Assembly (NCBI RefSeq): GCF_019399895.1
Contig: NC_091876.1
Coordinates: 3,448,381-3,512,380 of the forward strand
From: Cardiocondyla obscurior
Lineage: Eukaryota > Arthropoda > Insecta > Hymenoptera > Formicidae
Reading direction: 5' to 3'
Length of the DNA stretch: 64,000 bases
Numbering within the stretch: the first letter of the stretch is position 1; each line of letters starts with the position of its first letter. Both the position numbers and the translations under genes were made by a program. This document shows, piece by piece, positions 15,101 through 27,472 of the stretch. The notes beneath the pieces were generated by a model that saw only the letters and a list, made by a program, of their open reading frames with translations, was not told the origin of the DNA and did not search any database.

Positions 15101-15527
15101 CGTTTATTTCTTATAAAGTAACAAAATTCTTGTTTTATCTATCGCATATTCGCCGATTATTAATTTTTATACATCATTCACTTTCGTGCGATATTAAAAA
15201 ATTTAATTTCACGTATCATACATATTTTTAATTACAAATATGTATACTTGAATCATTATGAAATAATATTACAGTTTTTTTATTCGTTTTATAAAAAATC
15301 ATATATAAAAAAAAGTGAAATAAAATAAAAAATAAAAACAAAAATTATAATTGAAAGATTAACACGGCAGATTCGAATCTTAGTAGTTTTCGTAAACTTT
15401 ATAACAGAAATAGGAATGTTCGCTCGATCGGGACGAATGTAAAAAGCGTCTCGACAGGTTCGAATCGCGATTCACCGATATTACGTTAGTTTTATTTGCC
15501 GTACGTATGATAAAAAGTCGCGCTTAC

Positions 15528-15675
15528 TTGGCGAATGCTCGTCATCTTGCGCGGGCAGCTCCGTTTCCTCGACGTCGACGAGGCTGCGGATGCTGAAGAC
15601 GCTCTTGGCCACTCTGGTCTTCTGCAGGTCACCGACGCCCTCCGAAGTTCTTCTGGGCGTCGTGCTGAGATCCAT
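15528..15675 (-). CDS. Candidate first coding exon of a transcription factor with an eh1-like motif (gene incomplete)
   Basis: ATG at 15675 in a good context (AACGATGG) opens a 49-codon frame ending at a strong donor, CCAA|GTAAGC, at 15528/15527 (phase 1). The peptide starts MDLSTTPRRTSEGVGD and includes KSVFSIRSLVDVEETEL. FSIRSLV fits the eh1 consensus (F-x-I-x-x-[IL]-[LVM]), which binds Groucho co-repressors and occurs near the N-terminus of many homeobox, forkhead and T-box repressors. Codon choice is GC-ending and unlike flanking DNA, and a CpG-rich zone lies upstream. No homeodomain, forkhead or T-box exon is visible to the left within the window, so the DNA-binding domain presumably lies beyond base 1. 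I cannot name the gene; FoxG-like N-termini have a similar motif, but that is only a resemblance. The downstream frame past the donor is not conserved-looking. Confidence 0.55.
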
Positions 15676-17600
15676 CGTTGCGTGCCTCACTAATTTCGCG
15701 AATGGAAACGAGCGGGGAGAGGAATCGGCATTTCACGCGCTATCACCGTACGCGTCGAGATCGCGCGGTCGTTGTCGGCGTTGTCGCTCGCATCTTCGGC
15801 CTCGTGGCCCCATTAACGAACGACGAGCGTATGTCGTCCGCGAGAAAAGCCACTTTCCTCGCGCCTCTGCCGATCTTCTCGACTTCGTCGATCAGCTCGA
15901 CACTCGAGAACAACAACGTGCTCAACGCGCGATGCTCGACGTGACACTTAGTGCTCTAATTAGCAGCTCCAATTGGACGGAATTGATAACACAATCTCGG
16001 GTCATTTTATGTCATTTCTATATTTGTACCTTTATTTTCGTGCAGTCTTGTCCTCTTTCCCCTTTTACGTTGCTAGCTTCCGTCTGTCGCGCGGGCTCGG
16101 CTTCGCGGTCTGCACGTTTTTCAAGATCAACGCGTTTACTTGCCGCTTATCTCGCCGTTCGAATGGTAACGCACATCGCAAATATATTGTACCTAAGTTA
16201 GATAGCAGCTCGCCGCCGTCAGTACGCCACGATATTTCCGGGAATTTAAGTCGATAAACTCAGTTTTGAAAAAAAGGAACAGTTTTTCCGAGTAACAGAA
16301 ATCATTGATTTCACACGTTATCGATTGCACTATTTTTTCCTCGTGGTCCCGGTTGGTTTGATTATCTCGAGTGTCTCGATCGGCGTCCTCCGATGTTTCA
16401 TATTTCGCGCTAAGATCCGGCAGGATTGTTTCCTTCAGGATCCGGGAAGTAGTACCTTTCTCGAAGCGCCGGTCGTCACGCGTTGGATCGTGTATCGATT
16501 CGCACTTCCGCTTCCGGGCGAGTACGATCACTTTTCTCGTTTAAGACCACCGCCGGATGGATCATCGAGTTACGTATTATCGATTCCGCAGTCCGGAAGC
16601 GCGTTATCGCGTCAATCGTTATCAGGAACGGCGGCACCGACGACGAGCTCGCGTCGCTCCGTGCAAAAGCTACTCCTGCCCGGGACTTGTAAACACGCTT
16701 CACGCACGCACACACGCACCTCTGCCAGGATCGATGAACTCTTCTCGCGATTCACATCGTCCAACTTTCAGTTGTCCTTGTGCTTAGGAGTCGCAATACC
16801 TGAGCAAGGGGCTCCCTGTAGGCTTCCGCGACATTTTTCTCAACCGGTCACGCTTGTCCAGTTCGTAGCGTATGGTTTTAATATCTTTTACCTGAGAGAG
16901 CGGTCGCGTACCTCCACGTATTCTCGACGATCACCTCCGAGACGAATACGCGCGAAATACACTGTAACTCTACCGCGAGCTCGCGCAGGTGTCATATCCA
17001 CGTGGCGCCCTGCCTCTTCTTCGAATCGACACCCGCGATGTCCCTCGCGTTTCGCGTAACGTCTCGCAGCAGCGTAGCGTAGACCGTAACACCTTCTCGT
17101 CGCCGAGAGATTCTCCTTACGTTAGATCCATATCGAACCGATTACCGGCGTTGTGACTCGCATCGCGCGCACTCTTCCTACTTCGATCGCCGTGCCTGCG
17201 GGCATGTCTTCGCGGCCGTGAACGGTCTCTCACCCGCGGTCGGACGGCCGGTTCAGGTGACCACGAGTGCCAGCCGGAGTTGACAGCTCCGTCATAACGA
17301 AACCGAGCCGCTGGAAGAGGCGAGAACGAACCCGTGGGCGCGCGGCACACACGCGTATCGCGAACTCCTGGCCGGCAATGTGCGCCGCCGCGTTCCCTCC
17401 ACCTCGAGGTGGTCGATCGCTCGCGCTGCCCAAGGTGATACCAGGTGGTAGAGGGAAAGGTGTGGAGTACCTGCGGACCGCCTTCGTGGTATAAAATGGA
17501 GTTGAGCACGGATTGAAAGACCGCCCATCAGGGTAACACCCACAGTTGCCTCGAGAAGGGTCGAACGCAGGCCGAATCTTCTCCTACGGAGGCTGTTTAC
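15676..17600 (-). promoter_or_regulatory. GC/CpG-rich putative promoter and 5' UTR region
   Basis: This block is clearly richer in G, C and CpG than its surroundings and lies directly upstream of the eh1-motif exon, consistent with its promoter or 5' UTR. Long open frames on the plus strand (for example 16325-17059) are expected by chance in stop-poor GC-rich DNA and have no recognisable domain. A plus-strand TATAAAAT at about 17491 faces away from the exon; no start site can be fixed from sequence alone. Confidence 0.35.
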
Positions 17601-20267
17601 TCTAACGAGCGAAGATAAGCCGACGTCGGTCTTTGCGTCGGTCTTCGCTCGCGCGCTCGGTTTCTGATATTCTTGGTGTAAAAAGTAATTATCGATCCTC
17701 GTCGATCCCCTCGGCTCTCGTAGGCTTCGCAAATTTTTATCTCGGTGTGATTTAAGGGAGAACGGATTACGTTGTGGATTAGGAATTAAAAGAAAATAAA
17801 AATAAAAAGGACACGGTTGTGGAAAGAAATAAAATAAAATTAATTAATTCTCTTCGATTTATTTTATTTATTGACTTTTAATACAATACGTAGTGCGTTT
17901 AATAATTCGCCATAATAGCCAGCCATTGGAAGCACCTCGAACGGCGGGAGATAGCGAAGTGAGAAGGTCTTTGACACCAAACACTTTTTGCGTAGAATAA
18001 GAAAATATTCTAACAATATTGCGTGAGTTTAAGCCTACTATTTACAAAACGTCATTACAAATAAAGATATATAATTTGATTTTTCGTGCATCGTTCAATT
18101 GGCGTAAAAGTAACATTCATATATATTAATAAAGGAATTCCAAATTTTCGCAGTACATAAGTACACATATTTCCTTTTTCTCGCATATATAATATATTAA
18201 TATATGTAAGAACGATTAACGCAAATCGTACTAATAAATCGAAAAAGAAAATCACAATGCAATAAGGGTAAAAGTAATTAAGAATGCAAATCTTACAGAA
18301 ATTACGACGCGGATTCGCTAGTGATAGGATAGATATGCCTTTTGAGGAGCTTCGCATCGCTGAATTTATTTAATTTAGTGGCAGCCTCTGCCATTTCTTT
18401 TCTTTTTTTTTTTTTATCTTGTTGCACAATCCGACGAACATAATTAATCTAGGTGAGTAATACAATTCCGCAGTGACATGTCGCTTTACAGATCCCTACA
18501 TAACTACGACCGTCGTAAAAGAATCTCGAATCTAAGTAGGGAGAAAGGACAGTACGCGTCTATAATTGCGCAAGAGTAACGTCTAAAAAGGTTGGACTTT
18601 GATTAAAAAAAAGAAAAAAAAATTAATACGTCGCTTTAACAAAGGTTTGACACAGGCGAGATGCGAATATAAGTTAAACATGCAAAGAAAAACGTTGCTA
18701 TATTAATTAAAATTAATTTGTGCTTTAATCTCCTTGGCGAAAGTAATTTTTATGAAAATCGTCTTCAAACGTGAGTGCGAAAAAAGATTTCACATCTTTG
18801 GCACGATAAATAATTAACGTTACAATTATCCGCGTGACGGCGATTGTCGTCCTCTTAATTCCTCCCCTTCGATAGTTTCCCTCGAAGACACTTCACGCTG
18901 ATACGAAATAATCACATCGACTGAACTTAAAAAGACGAACATCGTAAAATAGACAATTATAATTAATATATTAGACTTAGCACCTAATGGGGTTATTCGC
19001 AATTAACGGTTTCCGGATCTTAACTACTCGGGGAAATTTTGGCAACGTAAAATGAAGTACGGAAAGTCCTTCCTGCCCGACCTAGGAAAACTAGAAAATT
19101 CGTCTCGCCGACTCGTATTAGATACGAAGAAAGTCGGAAGATTAAAGCAATTTAGGATGCGCCGCACCGACGTTTGCCTAATAACATGCGAGTAAAAAAA
19201 AAAAAAAAAGACTGACAGGTAAAGATATTTGTAATTAAAATTATTTCAATTAAAAATCATTGCTCGAACGTCATTAATATTTACGATTTGCGATGTTATT
19301 CATGTTAAAATACAATTAAAAATGCGAGAGAGCCGTTTAACAAATTTTTTGTCGAATTTCTCGATGCGATTCATCCTGAAATAGCAATCGCGAGACGCTT
19401 ACGTATACCAGCTTGAACACCTAGGCCTTACCCGTGCCTTTGATAACCGTATTTGACGCTTACCGGTAACCAGTCGCGGTTTACCATCGACATCAATTGG
19501 CAATGATTAACGCCGCCCACGTTGGGTAAGCGATCGTTAGCGATCGCCGATTGCTAATTTAAATGTTTCCTAACTAGCTCCCCGCTCGCGCGGAGATTTA
19601 TGTATTTTTTGTCTTTTTTTTTGTTTTTTTTTTCTTTCTTTTTTTTTACGCGACGTTTCTTTGGAATAAATAGCAATAAGACGTACTTAAAGGTACCAAC
19701 AATTCGATACGAGAGGTAATGTTTCGAAACGAGAGAAATTTATTAACGTACAATATTTCCGTTTCGCAGCGTGCGACGTGGCGGTCGAAATTAAAAATTC
19801 GCGTAGCACGATTGTCTTTGGGACGCTCGTATTTTGTATTTGATTGCCAGCCTAGTCTATACGAGTTCAGCTTATTAGCGGCGCATGCATGCGAGATATT
19901 GGATCACGAATATACTAGAGAACTACGCTATTCGAAAGCTCGGATATCTTTGGCCAACCAGGCGAAATCGAGCCTCAAGATCGAATGCCTGCTAGAATCC
20001 TCCGGACTCTCTTTGATCAGGATTCAATTTATATTTTTGATTCGTAAAATAGGATCGTGCCGCTCTTTTTATCTTTCACGATACCGCGAGGCTTTTAAGT
20101 GGACATGCAGCCTATGGGTCTCGATAAATCTTCCCCGGTATCTCTAAAGTTCCGTTTAACTGTTCTACAAAATATCCATATCTCGTATCCTGAAACTTTG
20201 AGAGATCAGATTGCAACACGGGAGCAAATGTAAGCATCGTCGCGCGCCGGTTGTGGTTTTTTTTTAA

Positions 20268-20291
20268 TTTTTTTTTTTTTTTTTTTTTTTT
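20268..20291 (+). repeat. Poly-T tract (24 bp)
   Basis: Uninterrupted T run preceded by a shorter T tract. No element recognised beside it. Confidence 0.9.
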
Positions 20292-20691
20292 GCGATATAA
20301 AATATCCGTTACGTCTAATTAAGTGTCATGGCTAACGGCAGTCTATCGTTTACGTCGAGTACGCGAACTTGCGTATATCCGAGATTCGCGTAGCGATTTT
20401 GATAAGGAAAAAATCCGTCGCTTGGTATTAACATCGTAAAGCTGCTTATCACGCGAAGGAATACGAGAAAAAAAAAAGTTTCCTTCACGTGGATCAACGC
20501 GCGCCCGATCGTTCGACGAATCGCTCGTGGCGATTTCGAAAGCGATCCGTCGAGGTTCCGCGGAACGCTCGTGCAAACGTTACGTGGCTACAAAGCGACT
20601 TATTGTCGATTTGATAAAGAATCACTTCGCAGAAACTTGTATTCTAAGAATGATTCTCAAACATGCTACGAGATAATCGAGATAGAGCAAA

Positions 20692-20781
20692 AATCCGAAA
20701 ACGTTCTTTAGACGTCAAAAAAAAAAAAAAAAAATATATATATACGCGTCTCTTAAACGTTTGAAGAACGTTTTACGGATT
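20692..20781. repeat. Imperfect inverted repeat / hairpin
   Basis: Arms 20692-20715 and 20757-20781 pair at nearly every position (AATCCGAAAACGTTCTTTA against the reverse complement of its partner, which has one extra T and two substitutions). The 41-bp loop holds an A run and alternating AT. Weaker outer arms (AACATGCT at 20659 and AGCATGTT near 20910) suggest the remnant of a larger palindromic element. Confidence 0.45.
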
Positions 20782-23700
20782 GCCACATCTTTTAAAGATC
20801 TAATATATTTGTGAAAGATTAGCCTGTCGGGCGCCTAACGGAAGTTTAAAAGATCGAATATTTTTCCGGCGTCTTTGCGACGTCTTTCGGATACGCGTAT
20901 CATCTGAGAAGCATGTTGAACTTTTTGCTCGTTTAGCTATTAAATCTAAATGCTACTTTCGTTCGAGTTTTGATTTTAATCCTTAGCTGAGAAAGGTGAG
21001 AGAGGGTTCGAGTAATACATCGAATAATACATCAACTAATCTGTCATATAAAATTTCTAAGTAAAATTGTAATGTCCATTTAAAAAAAAAAAAAAAAGAA
21101 ATTGTTTTCAATAATTTAACTACGTTATTGAGCCAATCGTTATTCATTTTTTTTTTTTTTTTTTTAACTAATGCTTTAAAAGCAAATTAGTTAAAAATTG
21201 ATTCGGCTTGCTGTTGAATTGCCAACCTACGGACGTTTTATTTATTCTGAAACCGCAACAACTGAACAAGCTTCAGTCCAGTCTCTACGATTCGAAAAAC
21301 GGAGAAGTCGTGTCGGACTCCTTAGTCTGTCTTCGTCTTGCAGTGCATCTCGAGTGCGCATTCGTTTCCGAATTCCGAGCACATCCGCCGCCGTTACCTT
21401 GCTCGCTCGTTCTCACCTCTTTCTCTCTCTATACGCGGGAGAGAAGCGAATTCCCGATCCCTTTGACCCTTTGATCTCGGCAATTAGATAGTCTGGCGCT
21501 AAGCAGGCACGTGGTTCGGCACGCTCGATGATGTCTGCAGAGGCGAGCGCGTTTGATGAAACCTCAGCAGTTCGGAAACGGTGACCGCGACACGGACGAC
21601 ACCGCGACCTCCCTCCAGAACATCGCTGGCGCAGCATACGAGGTTCTGAAAAATTAACGAAAAAAAAGCGCACGGCGCTCCTTTAATACCTTCATCGTTT
21701 TCGTCACAAAAATATTTTTATCTGTCCCGAATAAAAATCCGATATTGATCGAAGTGAGAAAACGACGCGACTCTAATCGAGAATGAAACACGCTTGTCTC
21801 CGATTAACTGCACATCAGGATAAATTTCGAGAGTAGCTTATCAGACGATTCGGATGACGCTAGAAAGCCGGATAGTAAAGCTCGACTCCTCACTCGAAGC
21901 GCGAAACGTTCGAATAATGCGCGGATACATATATGTATGAGTCGAGAGAATATAATGAATCTTTCATGAAATAGGAACAAAGGCGAGACGGAAAACGGCG
22001 GAATACGCCTAAAAAAGAATGCAAGGTCGATTCCGGTTAAGGAAACTTTCTCTCCAAGGGTACATAAATTTTTTTTGCGGGAGGAATATAGATAGAAAGA
22101 AATGATAAGGTTAATAAAACGCGTCGGGCCTCGCGAAAATTTACGCAAATCCGTCGGGTTTGTAAAAGATACACCTGGGTAAAGGAAATTAGAATCGAGA
22201 TCGTGATTCCTATGATTAGTTCCCGCGAACGTAGAAGTTTAAGAAAAGGATATTTTATTACAAATGGCTATAGTATTACAATCATTGTTTTTTTTTGTTT
22301 TTTTTTTTTTTTTTTACCCATACAATCAACGTTACAGAGTATACCTCAAAGAAAAAAAAAAACAAAGTCGGTGATGTCGCAGTCGTCCGAGCGGCGAGAC
22401 GACTAAAAGAGATTCGGCTCTTGGTCGTTCGATTCAGCAAAAATCAAAGAGAAAACGCGATGATTGTCTCCTGGCATTGTCGTCGCGCCGCTGGGATTAT
22501 TCTCTCTAAAAAGCATTTAGGGATGGCGGGCAAATGTAACACGTCGTTTATAAATAAGTTGAGTACAAAAGGTAGAAAAAAAATTGATAGAGAAACACCG
22601 TAAAGACTTACGAAATACAATAATCTGCAGACATGACGATCTACAGATCGTGCGATTCGCGTGAGCTCGCGCGTTACATCATAGTCTCCGTAAATCGTTG
22701 AACGGGCAAATGCTTCGGATCGAATCGGGTCGAGCGATGGCACTCGTTAAAATTACACGGTATCCGGCTAATAAATGCACGCGTTTATACCTGAGTACAT
22801 ACGATTAAATACACGACTTCAGTTAAAAGCTCGACTGATTTCTCGAATCAATGTTAGATCGTCGTTGTAGTCACTATTATTTATCACAACATGCAGCACG
22901 AATCAGGAGCGCGATTTGTGATTTAATTAGGAAAAAAAAAATACCTATACTAATACTTTGATAATAAATAATAATAATTTCTCCCGAGTTCGAACATTAA
23001 TTCCGAACGGCAATAAATCGCGACTTTCGCGAGATGTAAACCCGACTCGATCGAAACAGCATAAACGCAATTGCGCGCGTGTGCGTAGTTTGAGATCGGT
23101 TGATGCTTCGGTACACGCAAAGATCGAATTAAAACGAGCCGATCGCACCGAGCTCGTTCGATTCTAACCGCCCTAGGCCACGTAATCTAGCTAGAAAGAA
23201 ATTATTGTCCCGAGAGCCCCAGCGAACAGACGTGTTCGATCGTTCGCAAGTTCAGAAAGACGCCGCAGAATAAATATAAATATATCTTCTAAATAGACGA
23301 GGAAAGCTTTAAAAACTTACGGAAACAACAACGGACGAAAGTATACCAAGCACCAAGTAGACTTAACGAGCTAGCGAATAATTTAATTAACTTACATACG
23401 TTAACATTAACATAAAAAAGAAGGAAGGGAGGAAAAAAAAAAAACGAAAGAAAATATTAGAAATGAACTAGCTTCAACGAACTATATATCTGTCTTCATA
23501 TAATATATCTATCTCTTTCTATATATATAAGCTTTCTCTCTTCGCATTTGCAAAAACTACGTAAGCTATAAAACGCAAAAACGGAATGATTTCGTATTTT
23601 TCTCCCTCTCTAAGTACCTCCCCGTTTTCGTTTCGTAAATATTCTTAATAGCGGTGTAGCCTCTTGCGAAAGCGAAAGCTATTGGTAAAATTTTAATACT

Positions 23701-26700
23701 ACGATCTACGAGATTGATCCTCGACTAGCACGACTGGATCCACAGAAAACTTTTACTCTACACGTAAAGCGTTAGCTCGAAGCTAATTTCCATCTGGCAG
23801 CCGATGGTTCAACCGTTCGTTCTTAAATGATTTCTTTTACAGCCGCTAATGTCGTTATAAAATTATCGCGCTGGTTCACGCTTGCGAACGACGACGCGAG
23901 GATTAAGCGTCAGGCAATCGCGTAGATCAATCGCGAGGTTGTGTTAAGCAGCCGCCGGTTGTACGGCTTGTTCGCGCCGAATTTATATCCAGTCTTGGGT
24001 TTTTGAGAATAAACTACAGTTCGACATCCCGGCCGATTCTAATAATACTGACGTGGCCGTCGCGATCATTTGTATTCGCGTCCTCGCGAAGGATCATTAG
24101 GCATCCGTCGTAATGATCGATGATTAAACGTAATGGAATATCCGGATGATGACTTGTCATCGCTCGGACGTTCGTTCGTTATTCCATAATGGACGATTCG
24201 CCTCGTTGTAAGCGCGGAAGTTATTAGCGGGACGCCTAATTACGCGTTTAAGATTCGGAACGCCCGGAGATGATAATTTGTTCACTGACGGTGCAATTTA
24301 CGACCGACAATCGCAGCACAAAGCTTCTGGCGATCTTACTGTTCCTCTTATTGCTACAGATATTAATGTTGACCGTTTGCACATGTTAGTTTTATATATT
24401 ATCGAAGCAACATGCATCGTTAGAAACTTTTGAGAAGATCAATCACAAATGGTGATATTCTGCATAAATAAATTATATATGAGACAGAAACAAACGCGCG
24501 AAATATAAATTAAGGGAGATAGTAAGAAAAATAAAAAAAAAAGAAAGAAAAAAAATCAGAAAGAAGGAACGAGCCCCGGGCGTCCTAATTTTCCTTATTT
24601 ACAAGAATAACATTGCTATTCTAAATTGATGAAAGAAATATCGATTTAATGAATTATAGCTGCGGATATCGTTGCCTGAAAGTTGCAAATAAAATGTGCA
24701 GAAGCTACAGCGAATTAATAGCTACAATCGCGGAAAACGAAAAGAATTGCGAGGGGGAGAAAATAATCTGACTAGAACGAAAATAGTTCGACTTACGTAA
24801 CTAACGATACTATTGTAGACTAGATAGTACGAAACCTACTCGATTGCAAATGCGATGTCTCGTAAAAAATGCGACGATTTATATCAACGCGTTGCGCGTT
24901 GATGTGCGTACGAAGCCGCACATCTCCTGGCAGGATCGCAAATTGAATCCGAGTAACAGCAAAATGTTGTGGAAGATACGGTTTGCCTTAACAATTCTTA
25001 AAAAAAAAATAAAAAAAAAAAAGATATACTGGCGTGCTACATTCAGTAGAGCAATGAGCGTGTCGGCTCGCGACGATACACGTATAAATATCGTAATACG
25101 CTCGTGATAGTCTTTCTTTCGACGTGTGGCCGTTCGTTATAAGGTCCACTTATGCAATACGTTACGAAAAACAAACCCTACGTTTCGTTTTTTTTTTTTT
25201 TTAAATTAAGAAAGTGCTTTTCAGCTCTACGAAAGTTTCGAAAGTTACCAGAACGCTCAGCTAAAACGTTTCGATAAATCGCTTCGCTTTGCATTGGCAT
25301 CTTTCGACTACGCTCTTAGACCTTGTCGGAAAAACGAAACGACGTTACGTTCGATGGAACGTGTTGAGAAATTTGGCACTGCCTTAAGTGCTGCGGCGAT
25401 TAATATAAGGATCATTTTGTATTTAAGGAACCTTATCGATCACTTGGATGTGATAAAATGTTACGAGTTTCTTTTTCCGACAAAGATCCCCGTATTACAA
25501 GTTTGAAAAGCGTTATCTTAGCATTATAGGATAAGTTATACGTTTACTTATTATAGACGATATATGCCCTCTACATTTCTATCGAGCTTTTACGAAAATA
25601 AATTGGCAGGTAACAGGCACTCATGTCTGTACCATCATGTATCATATATCGCGGTTACTTTGATCTCGATTGATCGCTTCTTCACGTTAGTAACATATCG
25701 GGTTGAATAATTACTCTATTAATTAATGCCGTGATGATTTTGGTAAAAGTATATTTTTATCAGACTAAAATAAACTTTTTTCATATTTTTATCTTTCGAG
25801 AGAACTGAAATCCGAGTAAATTTGATGTCGAGATCGAAGTAACGTCAGTCTAAATTATCCTTCTTTTTTTTTTTTTTTTTTAAATTACGACCAATAATTA
25901 CGGTCAATAAAATATCGAAGAGTGTTGTATCTCATTTTTTTTCCCTTCTTAATACGAACGTTGTGCCGGATAATCGATATAGAAAAACGATCAATCTACC
26001 TACGAAATTATAAATAAGGAAATTACGATATCGCGCGCACGCTATCTAACTTATAATGGATAAATATCACTTAAATTTAAACCCTTCTTTGTTAGATCTT
26101 ATATTACCAAGCACTAGAAAATAGAAAATTCTAAAACTGAAAAAGATTCCCTTAGCACCTTTTCGTGAATCCTGTAACACTCGCAGGCTACCTATCACAG
26201 ACCCACCAATCTTGAAAGAGCCATAGGCAGTTCATTGGTCGAATCTTAAAAAAATATTGCCATCGAAGGCATCATAGCTATTCTTCCGTTCGCTCTTTCT
26301 TCTCTTCCTGAGGGACAATCGCAGACCCAAGCGCAGAGAATGATGTCGCAATACTAATTGATTGGGATTCTGAGGCTTTCATCGTATAGAAGGCAATGAA
26401 TACTTTCCGATTATTCGGAAAGTCAAGTGGGATATATACGACTAATGCAATTCTTGAACGAGTATTGCACATCAATTCTCAATTTCGAACTTTATCCTTT
26501 TTATCAAAATATCTCATCGGTCTAGCCGACGATAGCCAACTTGCACGATTACGATTACAAGGCGATCATATAACTGATTCATTTTGTAAGATACATTCAC
26601 AGACAACTAAATGTGATATGCGAGCGCCTCTTACTTTGATTGCGCTCTTTGATTTTACATTAATTCACAGTAAGCTCGTGAAAAAAACAATCGAGAACAT

Positions 26701-27472
26701 AAAATAAAATTAAACTTCGTGTTTTTCTTTTTTCTTTTCTTTTTTTTTTGCAGGGAACATTATCACTTGACCTTTTGATATTCCCGCTTGCAATATTCGA
26801 TAGAGAATAATTTTTTCAAAAAAAATATTTATATCATACGTATATGATTCTTAGTCAACTAAACGTTTCATCAAGCTGCCTATTAATACGATACTTAGGA
26901 ATTATGTCTGTAACTTCTTCGTTGATTACAAAATTTCTCGCTCGTACGTTCAAACGGGAAATTTATATAAGCGTAAGTCGAAAGAAAGCGAACTTCGTTA
27001 AAGCTACTCTCATGATCCGACTTTAGAAAATTAAGTACTTTGCCTCCGCTGAGGACTAGCAGCAATTTTATACGCGACAAAAGATATGTTCTGATATTCT
27101 TTAAGTCTTATAGTCTTCGACATCGAAGTTGAATTTCACTTACGACGCGACAATTTTCCCGAGTACCAATAAACAAATTAGAATTGGCTAAAATAATCAA
27201 ATATATATAGCACCCAAAAATTTTCAATTGCAAAGGAAACATTGAAAGTGTTGCGTGTATCGTTATTCAAACGATTCTCAGATTTTATGTAGTTGTTAAA
27301 GACGCAACGTTTTAGTAATAGAAAAAAAAAAAAAAGACCAAAGAATACTCTGAGAATCGTCATTTCGAAATCCATAGATCCTGGCATTTTTTTTCTCCCT
27401 CCCCTCCGCCTTTTTCTCAATTCACCTTCATCTCTTATAATCTGGCGACTTTTCATTTTCAACGTTGTCTGA

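Larger units (their letters stand above)
1..15527. other. Non-coding flank, probably introns or distal regulatory DNA of the gene starting at 15.7 kb
   Basis: No exon with a recognisable domain was found on either strand. The stretch alternates AT-rich DNA, full of homopolymers, with GC-rich blocks (about 1.5-1.9, 5.3-6.0, 8.1-8.9, 9.4-10.0, 10.3-11.5 and 13.8-14.5 kb). Several blocks contain AT-core sites of the homeodomain type (TAATTA, TTTATTA, ATTTATAG) set in GC-rich context, a typical look for developmental enhancers in insects. Because the eh1 exon is transcribed leftward, this DNA is probably its first intron or a downstream regulatory domain; that is inference. Confidence 0.35.
17601..27472. 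other. Intergenic region between the eh1-exon promoter and the LRCH 3' end
   Basis: About 9.9 kb of AT-rich DNA with numerous A/T tracts and no frame I can support. Its right end should hold the LRCH 3' UTR, because LRCH ends leftward at 27473; I could not fix a polyadenylation site. Open frames of 60-145 codons here (for example 19719-20147) show no domain, no splice-site logic and random-looking composition. An imperfect hairpin lies at 20692-20781. Confidence 0.6.

Noticed and set aside
15450..15470. tRNA B-box-like GGTTCGAATCG
   Set aside because: No A box, acceptor stem or anticodon arm could be formed around it.
15590..16201. 203-codon plus-strand open frame over the eh1 exon
   Set aside because: Overlaps the better-supported minus-strand exon and reads as its antisense shadow.
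16325..17059. 244-codon plus-strand open frame
   Set aside because: Lies in GC-rich DNA where stops are rare; the sequence is low-complexity Ser/Arg with no domain, and it sits in the upstream region of the opposite-strand eh1 exon.
26160..26480. Possible decayed gene or transposon fragment
   Set aside because: Short frames on both strands and slightly coding-like composition, but no family match that I can defend.
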